Part shown: positions 1-8,335 of the stretch, one piece after another
How positions within the stretch are numbered: position 1 is the stretch's first letter
How the letters are laid out: every line of letters begins with the position of its first letter
Assembly (NCBI GenBank): GCA_016124235.1
Contig: WGOC01000031.1
Span: forward strand, 32,360 to 96,359
Source: a bacterium
GTDB lineage: Bacteria > Verrucomicrobiota > Verrucomicrobiia > Limisphaerales > RI-55
Reading direction: 5' to 3'
Length of the DNA: 64,000 bases
Position numbers and translations under genes: made by a program
The notes under the pieces: model-generated
Told to the model about the DNA's origin: nothing
What the model saw: the letters and a program-made list of their open reading frames with translations, nothing else
The model's database searches: none

Positions 1-551
1 CTCCGCAGGAGTTTCACATTCCCACTATGCCCGCCGATGTAATCACCGACCTTCGCCAGCAGGGCACGAACAACTTCACTGGCGATCTGCCGACGTGTCC
101 GGGCATTGAAATCGATGTTCACCGCACCGGTCACGGCGATCGCCTTCAGCCCCTGGTCATCCGGATCACTCGTGCGATCGTCCTCGATCAATGTCCGCGC
201 CAGTTCGCACGTCGCGTCGACGATGATTTTGGGAACGGTGGTCTCGTTGAAGAACGGTCCACTGGGCAGACCGGCAAACACGGAGCCGGCGTCGTTATCC
301 GGATCAGGCACCCAACGGCGCGGCCATTGCAGCGCCTGGGTCGAGAGCCGTCTGAATCCTTTGAAGTGAAACAGCGCGTCGATCAGGCGGGTGGCCATCA
401 CGAGCGCGGCTTCCTGCGTCGCCGCATCCGCCTCAGTCCAAGCAGCAGGATACAGATGCCCAGCGTGATAAGCAGTGCCGTCGGCTGCGTCGGCATAACT
501 ATTGGCATCCACCAATCCATCCCCGGTCTCCTTGATCAGCGTGAGTGGCAT
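1..551 (-). CDS. Phage head-tail connector / DnaT-like protein, 3' end outside window
   Basis: Reading the reverse strand from an ATG at 551 gives an open frame of 183 codons that leaves the window at base 1, so the C-terminus is missing. It starts MPLTLIKETGDGLVDANSYA and continues with a helical region rich in Ala/Thr and a WPRRWVPDPDNDA stretch. That layout (N-terminal VxxANSYA, then a WPR motif) is typical of short proteins annotated as DnaT-like or head-tail adaptor proteins beside capsid genes. The position, downstream of capsid and two virion-type genes on the same strand, supports a head-completion or connector role. The family assignment comes from motif memory, not a search. Confidence 0.6.
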   Translation of the reverse strand, partial: MPLTLIKETGDGLVDANSYADAADGTAYHAGHLYPAAWTEADAATQEAALVMATRLIDALFHFKGFRRLSTQALQWPRRWVPDPDNDAGSVFAGLPSGPFFNETTVPKIIVDATCELARTLIEDDRTSDPDDQGLKAIAVTGAVNIDFNARTRRQIASEVVRALLAKVGDYIGGHSGNVKLLR

Positions 552-574
552 GTTTCAAAATCGTTGTCGCAAGT

Positions 575-597
575 GTAGGACAGGCATCCTGCCTGTC
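575..597. repeat. Dispersed palindromic repeat, GGACAGGCATCCTGCC family
   Basis: A 23-base element with core GGACAGGCATCCTGCC forms an imperfect hairpin. Copies or variants also occur at 9447-9469, 19838-19860, 49676-49698, 49773-49795 (inverted), and a shorter variant at 23666-23684. Here it lies between two phage genes, followed by a stretch of the ATCCGTGTT type (about 601-632) that resembles other intergenic repeats in the window. Confidence 0.85.
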
Positions 598-631
598 TTT
601 GATCCGTGTTCCATCCGTGTTAATCCGTGGC

Positions 632-1336
632 TTATGCCAGTCGATAAGCCGCGATTGCATGCACCTCCAACGGGAACGCCGACTTGTTCCAGAACAGGTT
701 CACCGAATCGAGCGCGCCGGCCGTTTCGTTGAACGCGACGGAGTTGGCCAGTCCTGTGCCCAGCGCCTCACCGTTCACCGTGATGCTGCCGGCCTGTTCG
801 AGGCCATCGAGCAAATGGGCCGGTGTAAAATCCTTGGCCACGCCCGTTGCGGTGAGGTTCCAGAACGTCACCGAAAAGTTGGGACTGCCCTTGGTGATCT
901 CGAGGAACTGCAGGCTCCGCCGTTGCAAGGTGCCGGTGTTGGTCGCGATCCGGTGCCACTCCAGACCATTGCCGTCGCTGCTGGTCACCGTGGCGCCAAC
1001 CTTCTTGATGACCCCGCGACCCGACCAGTAATACGGGTTGCCCGAGTTGGCCACGTAGGTCAGTGGATCGCTGCTCGCGTTGGCCCCGAACTTCATGCCC
1101 AGGAAGTTGGTGGTGGTGGCCGCGCCAAAGGGGTTGGTCTTGCCGGCACACAAACCAAACAACAGGTTCGTGCCGGCGAGATTATTGGTGCCATCGGGTG
1201 TGAGGGCCAGCAGCACACCGACGCGCAGCTTGGTCCAGTTGCTGCCGATGGCCAGCGTGCGCACCCACTCCTCGTTCGCCAGCGACAGATACTTGTCGCT
1301 GACCAGATTGAAAACCCGACTGCCAATGTTCGCCAT
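632..1336 (-). CDS. Putative phage virion protein (unknown)
   Basis: This gene encodes 234 residues starting MANIGSRVFNLVSDKYLSLA. It has no recognised catalytic motif, no signal peptide and no membrane segment. The sequence is rich in Gly, Asn, Thr and aromatic residues and looks like an all-beta structural protein. It lies 10 bases downstream of the FESY-repeat gene and in line with the capsid, so it is probably a co-transcribed minor virion or tail protein. I do not recognise the family. Confidence 0.6.
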   Translation of the reverse strand: MANIGSRVFNLVSDKYLSLANEEWVRTLAIGSNWTKLRVGVLLALTPDGTNNLAGTNLLFGLCAGKTNPFGAATTTNFLGMKFGANASSDPLTYVANSGNPYYWSGRGVIKKVGATVTSSDGNGLEWHRIATNTGTLQRRSLQFLEITKGSPNFSVTFWNLTATGVAKDFTPAHLLDGLEQAGSITVNGEALGTGLANSVAFNETAGALDSVNLFWNKSAFPLEVHAIAAYRLA

Positions 1337-1345
1337 AAGCTTGGA

Positions 1346-1882
1346 TTAGTAACTGAAAAGTCCCGCGTCGCCGTTCCACCCGGTTCCGCCGGTCAATACC
1401 GGCCCGCTGGCCACACCCTCGGCGTAGCTTTCAAAATCCTCTATGCCCACATGCTGCGCATACGGTTGTGGCAACGCCGCGCCACCGTCCCACCCTGCGC
1501 CGTCGACCAGGGCCGTTTCATTCACGGGACCCTCGTCGTAACTCTCGAACGTTTCCTCGCCGACGATGACCACGAACGGCACCTTCACCAGCCCGCCGGC
1601 ATTCCAGCCAAAACCGGCAACCAACAGTGGGGCGGGACCGGGCGCGTAATCATCAAACGTCTCGATCGAGAACATCGGCACGATCACCGGCGTCTGCTGC
1701 CGACCGTTCACGATGGCGATCTGCAGGATGCCTTTCCCGCCCGGCACCGCCGCCGCATAAAACGAGTAGTCACCACTGACGCCGACACCGCCTTGGGAAG
1801 TGGCACTGCCACCACCCCGCCGGGAGACGATCAGTGTGCGAATCCCGCGAAACGGATTACGCTTCCTTCGCCTTCCGGCCAT
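1346..1882 (-). CDS. Phage protein with three FxxY...GxGWxG repeats
   Basis: I start at the ATG at 1882 (MAGRRRKRNPFRG), giving 178 residues; an upstream extension would translate only repeat DNA. After a basic N-terminus and a Gly-rich linker come three copies of a unit of roughly 30-40 residues: ETFDDYAPG...GFGWNAGG, ETFESYDEGP...GAGWDGG and EDFESYAEG...GTGWNGD. The unit looks like a beta-hairpin module. The position between capsid and another virion gene suggests a decoration or adhesin-like function, which is inference. Stop at 1346; the next gene starts 10 bases downstream. Confidence 0.65.
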   Translation of the reverse strand: MAGRRRKRNPFRGIRTLIVSRRGGGSATSQGGVGVSGDYSFYAAAVPGGKGILQIAIVNGRQQTPVIVPMFSIETFDDYAPGPAPLLVAGFGWNAGGLVKVPFVVIVGEETFESYDEGPVNETALVDGAGWDGGAALPQPYAQHVGIEDFESYAEGVASGPVLTGGTGWNGDAGLFSY

Positions 1883-2191
1883 GACGTTTTTTCCCTTCGT
1901 TGATAGGGCGAAGCTCCCGCTGAGCCTCATCCTGATCACGGTCCACTGGTACTTCACCTGGCACCGTCATGTTCAACACGCCTTCAGGTTTGTATTCAAG
2001 CCGTGCTTCGGTGGTGGGGCGGTTCACTCCGTGAACGCCTTCCTCTTCGTGTCCATTGGTGTCCATTTGTGGTTCTCCACTCCGTGCCTCCGCGTCTCCG
2101 CGGTGCAAAATGAGCGGCCGCCGCTTACGCCGTATGATGGGATACAAACCTTCCATCGCTCATTAATCAGTGTTTCATCCGTGGCTAAACC
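1883..2191. other. Intergenic stretch built of dispersed repeats
   Basis: This stretch of about 310 bases has no convincing gene. It contains the phrase TCCGTGCCTCCGCGTCTCCG (about 2080-2100), which recurs at about 19915-19935, and stretches of the TTCATCCGTGGCT type (about 2170-2186), which recur before or after other genes. A leftward open frame (1857-2156) translates these repeats into RRGDAEARSG-type peptide and overlaps the next gene, so I treat it as spurious. Confidence 0.6.
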
Positions 2192-3199
2192 TCAGTTATG
2201 CTGAATCGCGACGATGCGGACGTTCTTGTTCTCGTAAACGCGTGTCCAGTTGGTGCCGTCTTCGAGTTCGGCGTTCGTCGGTGAATCACCGACCACTGCG
2301 GCCGAGTTGAACTTCACCCCACGCGGATGCAGGATGTAACGCCGGCGATTGATCAGCACGGAATCACTGTCGAGCGGCAGCCGCGCCAGCTCCACGCCTT
2401 CGGTGCCGAACCCGCCCTGCAACGGCTTCGCATCCAGCCGGGCCGAGCCCTTACCGAACGCGCCGGGACCGAACAGATAACTCGTGTAAACGAAGCCATC
2501 CGTCGTGCCCGCACGCACCGGCAGGTTGTCATCCACGATCACGCGGCGGCCCTGGAAGATGCGAATCTGGGTTTTGCCCTCGCTGTCGGGGATGAAATCG
2601 ATGAGATCGAGTTTGCGCAGCGCGGCCTCGGTGGCCGAGTGCATGCCGATGGCTGTCAAACCATCCGCCCGATCACCGAGCTTCTGCGTCGCGTCAATGA
2701 AGGTCACACCATTCAGCTTGGTCGAATCGGACTGACCGGCGATGTCTTCACTGGCGATGTTCAACAAGTTGTTCGCCATGGAAGCCGAGGCAAACACACC
2801 TTTGAGCGCCGAGATGATCAGTCCTTCATCCGTGCGCGCCCAGTAACCGGCCACCAGATCAACAATCGCCTGCATCGGATCATCGCCCGAGATCACGCTG
2901 GCCAGATGGTTCACCGACCAGGCGTTGCCGTCGTTGTGAATCCGCGCCAGGTCCTGGTCGGACCCGATCTTGTTCACATTGAGTGGTGCGCTGTCGCTGA
3001 GGATCTGCCGCGCTCCGGAGAGGTCCTTCCAGAAGGGCATGTGCACCTCGCGCCCGCCCATCGCGGCGAGGTCATCGAACTCCGGCGCCGCCTCGACAAT
3101 GCCTGATCTGGCAAACGTCGATAACTCCGCCGTCCGCTCGATCGCGTACTTTTCAAACTCTGTCGGAACAATGATGTCCGCCACTGCAGTCTTCGCCAT
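2192..3199 (-). CDS. Major capsid protein
   Basis: This gene encodes 335 residues starting MAKTAVADIIVPTEFEKYAI. The architecture fits a phage major capsid protein: an N-terminal helical arm, a VHMPFWKDL segment, a central SVISGDDPMQAIVDLVAGYWARTDE region, and a C-terminal domain with DSDSVLINRRRYILHPRGVKF, which is typical of this capsid group. It lies downstream of a coiled-coil scaffold-like gene and the portal gene, the usual head-module order. ATG at 3199; the 115-base gap to the scaffold gene holds AT-rich AATCATAAATCAT phrases. Confidence 0.8.
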   Translation of the reverse strand: MAKTAVADIIVPTEFEKYAIERTAELSTFARSGIVEAAPEFDDLAAMGGREVHMPFWKDLSGARQILSDSAPLNVNKIGSDQDLARIHNDGNAWSVNHLASVISGDDPMQAIVDLVAGYWARTDEGLIISALKGVFASASMANNLLNIASEDIAGQSDSTKLNGVTFIDATQKLGDRADGLTAIGMHSATEAALRKLDLIDFIPDSEGKTQIRIFQGRRVIVDDNLPVRAGTTDGFVYTSYLFGPGAFGKGSARLDAKPLQGGFGTEGVELARLPLDSDSVLINRRRYILHPRGVKFNSAAVVGDSPTNAELEDGTNWTRVYENKNVRIVAIQHN

Positions 3200-3314
3200 A
3201 GTGCTTCAATAATGATTTTCGATTTACGATTTACGGTTGATCGGCTGACACCACATCAGCCCTTGCCCGATCCGTTGGGTCCAAATCATCAATCACAAAT
3301 CATAAATCATAGAT

Positions 3315-4088
3315 TTAGGCCGCTGCCTTCAACCTCGCCGCCAGCCCCGGATCACCTTTCTGGATCCTCATCTGTTCCGTGAGATTCCAGGTCTCCCGCC
3401 GGAACGGATTTTTGCCCATGCCCCGCATCCCGGCGCCACCGGCGCCGTTGTTGTTGCCGGAACCTCCACCCGCATTTGATTCGAACAAGTGGGGCGCGTC
3501 GGAAACCAACGCATCCACCCATTCCTCCAAAGTCATCGGGTTGATCCCATCCTTGCCCGTGCGCACCGTGCTGCCGTCCGGCTCGTAAGCCGTGGGCAAT
3601 CCGTTGCTCAGCTTGAACACACCCCGCGCCCGCGCCGTGAGATCGGCCAACGCGGTCGACCGCAAACCACGCCTGGTCGCAGCGGCCACGGCGGCCTGAT
3701 CGATCTGCACCGTGGCCAGCCGGGCATTCAGCGCGTCCCGCTCGGCGGCGACGGATGCAAGCTGCTTGTCGAAGTCCGCCTTGAGCGACTTCGAACGCGC
3801 CTCGATGACTTTCTCGATCTCGCCCGCCTTGAGCTGGCGCTCCTCTTCGAGCCGCTGTTTCTCGGCGGCCAGTTGACGGACCGCCTCCGGATCGATGCCC
3901 TCGAAGCGCTGCTTGAGTTCATCGCGTTCCTTGAGCAGCGCCACATTGGTCGTGCGAAACTCATCGAGCTTCGCCTTGTCCACCGCGCCCTCAACATCCA
4001 GGACGAACACACCGTCGCGCTCGACATACAAGTTCGCCAGTTCGGCGGGCGCCTCGTCCTTCGATTTTAGTTTGTATTTGAGTGCCAT
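3315..4088 (-). CDS. Phage scaffolding-like coiled-coil protein
   Basis: I start at ATG 4088 (MALKYKLKSKDEAPAELANLY), giving 257 residues. The N-terminal ~35 residues form a compact YVERDGVFVLDV segment. About residues 40-135 are a strongly heptad-like, charged coiled coil (KERDELKQRF, EKQRLEEERQLKAGEIEKVIEARS). A Gly/Asn-rich linker and a basic tail (GMGKNPFRRETWNLTEQMRI) end the protein. This pattern, and the position immediately upstream of the major capsid, is that of a capsid scaffold; some relatives carry a protease, but I see no protease motif here. Confidence 0.7.
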   Translation of the reverse strand: MALKYKLKSKDEAPAELANLYVERDGVFVLDVEGAVDKAKLDEFRTTNVALLKERDELKQRFEGIDPEAVRQLAAEKQRLEEERQLKAGEIEKVIEARSKSLKADFDKQLASVAAERDALNARLATVQIDQAAVAAATRRGLRSTALADLTARARGVFKLSNGLPTAYEPDGSTVRTGKDGINPMTLEEWVDALVSDAPHLFESNAGGGSGNNNGAGGAGMRGMGKNPFRRETWNLTEQMRIQKGDPGLAARLKAAA

Positions 4089-4293
4089 ATCGCTTCTTGA
4101 CGCGGGCACTCATCGGGCAATCGCCGGCGCGGGTCAAAGGCGATTCGCCGTTCCCCGAAGAAAGTCGGGAAAACACACGAATGTTCACGAACCCTCGCGC
4201 TTTGGAGGTGAAGCAAGCCGTGGCGTTGCCCGTCTCATGCTCGCGCTGGACGTGTGCCGTTTGTTTGTGTTTGCTCCCGGGAGCATCGTTCCC

Positions 4294-5454
4294 ATGAAAA
4301 AATCAGTTGCATCCGGGGCGGCCCGGCTGGCCGGGAAGGTTCGTGAATTCATCGGCCGGAAATCCCAGCGTGATCTGACCCGCCTCCTGGGACGGTCCGC
4401 GCCAAAGCCGGCACGTTCCCGGAAAGGCTCCCTGCTCCGCGCGCCCCGGTACTGGCAGAAATGGGAAACCGCATTGCTCGGCAAAGTTCCCGACGCGGAA
4501 GTGGCCCGTCGCACCGGTCGGACCTACTCCGCCGTACAAAGCCAACGCGTGAAGCAAGGCATTTTGTATGTGCGCCAACGAGACTGGACACCTGATGAGA
4601 TCGGCCTGCTGGGAAAATATCCGGACCGGGAGGTGGCACGCATGACCCGACGCACCCTGGCCGGAGTGCAAACCAGGCGACAGGACTTGAAGCTGCCGTC
4701 TGTCAGCTCCCGTCAGCGCGACTGGACCAAACGGGAGGACGCGCTGCTGGTTAAATACCCCGACCGGGAAGTTGCCCGTCGACTCAAGCGTTCCCATGCC
4801 TCCGTGCAACACCGGCGGCAGCGGCTGGGCATTCCCAAACCCAATCCACTGGCCCGCTCATGGAGCAAGCTGGAGGATTCGCTGCTGGGACGGCTGCCGG
4901 ATGTCGTGCTGAGCCGGCAGTTGAACCGCACCCTGGCGGCCGTCCGGTTCCGTCGCCTGGACAAGAAAATTCCAACGTGTGGTTGTCCGCCGGACCAGTT
5001 GCCGTCGGCAATCGCCAAGCTCCGTGGAGTGTTGTGCCGGGTACAGGCGGAGAAGCAAAAGGCGCGAGCCCTTCCGTCAATACCCGTGGGTCGATTCCGG
5101 CGAAGTGGCAGGGATTCCCGTCCGCGCAAACTCCGCTGGTGGACCGCCGCCGAAGACAAGCTGCTCGGCACTCTTTCCGACGGGGAACTGGCCCGGCGGC
5201 TTGGTCGCTCGACCATATCGGTGATGCGGCGGCGCCTGCGCCTGGGAATTCTTCTGCCCGTTCAAAGCAGATTGTGGACGCTCGAAGAGGATGCGCTGGT
5301 GGGCGCCATGCCGGACCGGGAGCTCGCTCATAAGTTGAACCGGACACCGGCGGCGGTGAAAATCCGCCGCCAAAGGAAGGGCCTTCCGCCGTTTCACCAC
5401 GTGCAGCCAAAGACCCCTGATAAAGGCGTCTTAAGGGTGACTACTGGCAACTGA
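4294..5454 (+). CDS. Tandem SANT/Myb-like DNA-binding repeat protein
   Basis: Starting at ATG 4294 (MKKSVASGAARLAGKVREFI) the protein has 386 residues. It contains six modules of about 40 residues with the pattern W(T/S)xxEDxLLGxxPDxExARRxxRTxxAVxxRRxxLGI. Examples are the segments starting WQKWETALLGKVPD, DWTPDEIGLLGKYPD, DWTKREDALLVKYPD, SWSKLEDSLLGRLPD, WWTAAEDKLLGTLSD and LWTLEEDALVGAMPD. Each looks like a three-helix SANT/Myb or homeodomain-like fold. Copies 4 and 5 are separated by a longer basic linker. The protein is very basic, so DNA binding is likely. It is on the opposite strand to the phage late genes and its 3' end overlaps the 3' end of the portal gene by 24 bases, so it looks like a later-acquired cargo gene. 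Its target is unknown. Confidence 0.75.
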   Translation: MKKSVASGAARLAGKVREFIGRKSQRDLTRLLGRSAPKPARSRKGSLLRAPRYWQKWETALLGKVPDAEVARRTGRTYSAVQSQRVKQGILYVRQRDWTPDEIGLLGKYPDREVARMTRRTLAGVQTRRQDLKLPSVSSRQRDWTKREDALLVKYPDREVARRLKRSHASVQHRRQRLGIPKPNPLARSWSKLEDSLLGRLPDVVLSRQLNRTLAAVRFRRLDKKIPTCGCPPDQLPSAIAKLRGVLCRVQAEKQKARALPSIPVGRFRRSGRDSRPRKLRWWTAAEDKLLGTLSDGELARRLGRSTISVMRRRLRLGILLPVQSRLWTLEEDALVGAMPDRELAHKLNRTPAAVKIRRQRKGLPPFHHVQPKTPDKGVLRVTTGN

Positions 5455-7002
5455 CCCGTCCGGCTTTGCCCTCGCCGGCTTCTTCTCCCCGCCAATCAAC
5501 TTCAGCTCTTCTTCCATTGATCGACCCTCCGGCAGCACCTCGCCGCGCCGGAATAACTCTGTCATGGTGTCACGGCTGATTGCGCCTGCCTGCCAGGCGG
5601 CGACGATGGCCTGGATATCCTGTGATGCCAGACCTTTGGTGCTGAAGTCGGTGTTCAGCTCGATCAACACGTGTTCATTGGTGATGTCATCCGGAAGTTC
5701 CTCGGTCGAGTTCCACCAATACGCCCAGCGCAACACCTGCGTCAGTGAAGCACTCACGTTGATTGCGATGTTGCCGAGGATCGAGTTCTCACCCGATTGC
5801 CGCAGCTCGATCGCCGTCGCGGTTTCGCCGACCTTCTTTTGATCCTCAAGCAACCGTGATCCAAGAACGGCCATCAACCGTTCATCCCGATCCATCGCCC
5901 GCTCGAACGTCGTCAGACCCTGACCGGTAAACTCCAGGAACCCAGCCGTCGCGCCGGGTGTGTCCGTCACCCACGCCGTGCTCGCACCGATCCTGAGCGA
6001 TGCCGATTTGTCGAACCCGCTGACCCACGCCGTGGGCAGCGCCGTGAAATGCACGCCGTGTTTGTAATCAGCATCGAGACGATAGTGATCCAAATTCACG
6101 GCAATGATATCCGCCATTGGCAGCTTTTCAATCGACGGCAGCGAATGCCGGGCACCATGAAACACAAACGGAATCATCGGCAACGGCTTGCCCAATCGCT
6201 TCGGCACCCGTGTTTCAACCAGCTTCCATTTCGTCTTATCCTTGCTCGGTAGGGCGCCGCTGCGTTGGCGCCCATCATTGGATTTCTCCTGCCGCCAAAT
6301 CTCCACAACGCATTCGTAGTCTCGTTTCCCTGTGGTGGGGCGAGACTCCGTCGAGCCCTGATCTTTCACCGGTACCAACCGCAACACCCGAATCTGCTCC
6401 GCCACGCTGGTTGCAAAATCATCCCCCTTATCGGTGGGGCGAGATTCCATCGAGCCGTTCTTCTCATCTCCCATCTGCGAACTCCCATCTGCCTCCTCGA
6501 AGAGGACCACCAGTGTTGCCACGTTCCGCCCATTGATCCTTTCGACCCGCCAGTTGATGATCTGCTCCGCCCGATACAGCGACGCGTAAATGCGATTCTC
6601 GGCGGTATCCTCCCAATCCACCAAGGTCCCCGCGCGTCCGAGGGAAATGATCTCGTTCACGACACTCTTGGCGTACGCGGGCAATGGACTTCCCAGCATG
6701 TCCGCGTCGTTGACGAATGCCTGAAGTGCATTGGCCAGCGCCGACGAATCCTCCGGCCGCTTGACGAACGGCGGCCGACGAAACACCAGCCCAAGATACC
6801 CTTCAGCCGTCCGCGCCGTCGCGTTAAAGAACGAAGCCCGTGATTTGTAAGCCAGGTATTCCTCATCGCTCTGCGAGTCGAGCCGCGACAGATACCTTAC
6901 GCCAGCCGCCTTGACGGCATCCTCCCCGGCAATCACATCGCGGGCACGGTTCCATTTCGGCAGCGCATCGTCGTACTCGGGATGCGTGTTGTTCACTGGC
7001 AT
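5431..7002 (-). CDS. Phage portal protein, DUF4055-like, with in-frame repeat insertions
   Basis: The protein has 523 residues starting MPVNNTHPEYDDALPKWNRA. The N-terminal pattern (HPEYxxxLPxWxxxRDxxxGEDAVK, YLSRLDSQSDEEYLAYKSRASFFN, GYLGLVFRRPP) and the later PLPMIPFVFHGA, LDHYRLDADYKHGVHFTALPTAW and MGSRLL-type segments match the portal-like DUF4055 family as I know it. Three short host-type palindromic repeats lie in frame near residues 180-260 (bases 6248-6273, 6334-6357, 6433-6456) and add linker peptides such as NGSMESRPTDKG and GSTESRPTTGK without breaking the frame. They probably lie in a surface loop. ATG at 7002. Confidence 0.75.
   Translation of the reverse strand: MPVNNTHPEYDDALPKWNRARDVIAGEDAVKAAGVRYLSRLDSQSDEEYLAYKSRASFFNATARTAEGYLGLVFRRPPFVKRPEDSSALANALQAFVNDADMLGSPLPAYAKSVVNEIISLGRAGTLVDWEDTAENRIYASLYRAEQIINWRVERINGRNVATLVVLFEEADGSSQMGDEKNGSMESRPTDKGDDFATSVAEQIRVLRLVPVKDQGSTESRPTTGKRDYECVVEIWRQEKSNDGRQRSGALPSKDKTKWKLVETRVPKRLGKPLPMIPFVFHGARHSLPSIEKLPMADIIAVNLDHYRLDADYKHGVHFTALPTAWVSGFDKSASLRIGASTAWVTDTPGATAGFLEFTGQGLTTFERAMDRDERLMAVLGSRLLEDQKKVGETATAIELRQSGENSILGNIAINVSASLTQVLRWAYWWNSTEELPDDITNEHVLIELNTDFSTKGLASQDIQAIVAAWQAGAISRDTMTELFRRGEVLPEGRSMEEELKLIGGEKKPARAKPDGSVASSHP
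6248..6273. repeat. GGTAGGGCG...GCGCCC palindromic repeat inside the portal gene
   Basis: This hairpin-forming repeat is related to the one at 10591-10616. The two copies differ by paired changes in the stem (GGGCGC with GGCGCCC here, GGGCGG with CGCCGCCC there) around a shared CTGCGT loop. Such compensatory differences suggest the fold matters. Here the repeat is translated as part of the portal protein. Confidence 0.7.
6334..6357. repeat. GGTGGGGCGAGACTCC repeat, copy 1, inside the portal gene
   Basis: A 24-base repeat running GGTGGGGCGAGACTCC and ending GTCGAGCC. A second copy lies 99 bases further on at 6433-6456 with two differences. A related phrase (GGTGGGGCGGGCACTC) lies at about 19731 inside the 3' end of the nuclease gene. 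All are read through in frame. Confidence 0.75.
6433..6456. repeat. GGTGGGGCGAGATTCC repeat, copy 2, inside the portal gene
   Basis: Second copy of the 24-base element seen at 6334-6357, in the same orientation, differing at two positions (ACTCCGT versus ATTCCAT). It lies in the codons for the ESRPT peptide of the portal protein. Confidence 0.75.
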
Positions 7003-7135
7003 ACGCCAACCCCGCTATTGCATCGCGCATCCAGAGTCAACATCCACCAAGCCAGCCCGATCGAAAGTCACGAAACTTCACACGCTTCGGTGCATTCCAG
7101 CCGGAATCCCTCTCTTCGCGTCTTTGCGACGATTC

Positions 7136-7336
7136 TTAATCCCCGATGAACTTCAACGGCCGATCGATGCACGCCATGGGAATCTCAAAGCGCTTTCGCC
7201 GATACTCGATCCGGCTGCCGATGTCCTTGCTGATCACCTTGGTACTTGCGCCATCGGGTAGTCCTTCTGGCAGCTCGTACAGCTGACACTTCTTCACCTT
7301 CGCCCATGACTCGACGTAATAGGGGATCTTTGCCAC
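7136..7336 (-). CDS. Small phage protein or C-terminal gene remnant
   Basis: The open frame from a GTG at 7336 encodes 66 residues (MAKIPYYVESWAKVKKCQLY). The reading continues upstream without a start codon as SPKWSFTVNVAKIPYYVES back to the TGA that also ends the PEP-CTERM gene (7367-7369). This looks like the 3' end of a longer phage gene that lost its beginning when the cassette to its right was inserted. It may still be expressed from the GTG. No family is recognised. It lies between terminase and portal on the late-gene strand. Confidence 0.45.
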   Translation of the reverse strand: MAKIPYYVESWAKVKKCQLYELPEGLPDGASTKVISKDIGSRIEYRRKRFEIPMACIDRPLKFIGD

Positions 7337-7366
7337 ATTTACGGTGAAACTCCACTTCGGGCTCGG

Positions 7367-7906
7367 TCAACTGCGGGTGCAAGGTCCCGTCGGTTTTCTT
7401 CTCTTAAATGCCAGCAAGGCGGCACTAGCAGTGACTAGAACCCATCCTGGTGGTTCGGGCACGGCAACCAGCGGGCCCGCGATTTTATTGAGAAAGTCCC
7501 CGTCCAAAGTATAAGCGTATACTTCAAAGTCAGTTCGGTTCGCGAGCATCTCAGCAATTTGAAAATCCGCCATGCCCGTCGTTCCGATATAGAATATTGT
7601 GCCATCGATAACGGTCGGCGCCTCCAGGTCAAACGCCCACGCGGTACTACCGCCGGCTATCCTTCCCACGCTAAACACTGGATCGATTGAGCTAACAGCT
7701 ATTTCATAACGCACACTAAAAAGCGGTCCCTCACCACTGACCTCAGGGGTAACCACCGTAACACTTGCAGTTAACGCGGGCTCTCCAGGAAGCAACGGTT
7801 CAAGCGTCGATTTCAAGGTCCCTTGACCCGTGACGACATTGCCTGCGACAAGGGCAGCTCCGACAATTGCGACCAATCGTATTCGAGATCCCATAACTTT
7901 GTTCAC
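7367..7906 (-). CDS. PEP-CTERM sorting-domain protein
   Basis: The 179-residue protein starts at a GTG (MNKVMGSRIRLVAIVGAALV); an ATG four codons later is an alternative. An N-terminal signal peptide (positively charged start, VAIVGAALVAGNVVTGQG core) is followed by a beta-rich domain. The C-terminus has the PEP-CTERM signature: VPEPP, a hydrophobic stretch (GWVLVTASAALLAF) and basic KRRK. Such proteins are exported and processed by exosortase; no exosortase gene is in this window. It is unusual inside a phage late operon and is probably cargo of the cassette at 7337-11475. The extra TGPCTRS after the basic cluster suggests a slightly altered 3' end. Confidence 0.7.
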   Translation of the reverse strand: MNKVMGSRIRLVAIVGAALVAGNVVTGQGTLKSTLEPLLPGEPALTASVTVVTPEVSGEGPLFSVRYEIAVSSIDPVFSVGRIAGGSTAWAFDLEAPTVIDGTIFYIGTTGMADFQIAEMLANRTDFEVYAYTLDGDFLNKIAGPLVAVPEPPGWVLVTASAALLAFKRRKPTGPCTRS

Positions 7907-8335
7907 CCGATGGGATCATCGGTAGGCCCAAAACAAAAGGGGATTTGTTTGCTGTCAAGTAGCTAAGTCAGATCGCTAATGCTCACACGCAAGTCAGTTC
8001 ACCCGTCGTTCGCTGGAGCTGGCACTGTGGGTTCATCGAACCGCGCACCGGCGAAGCGGCAATCCACGTGGTCACGCAAACGCCGCGCGCGGAACGCCTA
8101 CGCTCATGCATCGGCCGCAGCGGCCTCGCACCGGGCCGCCCCGTCTCAGGTCGATGGTGGCGCTGACAGCGGCCCTTTCGCTACCGCGCGCGCGATCGGA
8201 CTCGTCATCACGCTCGAACGCGCCCATTGCAGTCCACCCGTCGCGAACGTTCGAAGCGTTTACAGCGCGGTAGGCGGACAGACAATTATGGTAATGGCCA
8301 CGGTCGTCGCTACCGCTCCTCGGTGGATTGGAAAA

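Noticed and set aside
1857..2156. Leftward 99-residue frame with RRGDAEARSG and MDTNGHEEE peptide
   Set aside because: It translates dispersed repeat phrases and overlaps the start of the FESY-repeat gene.
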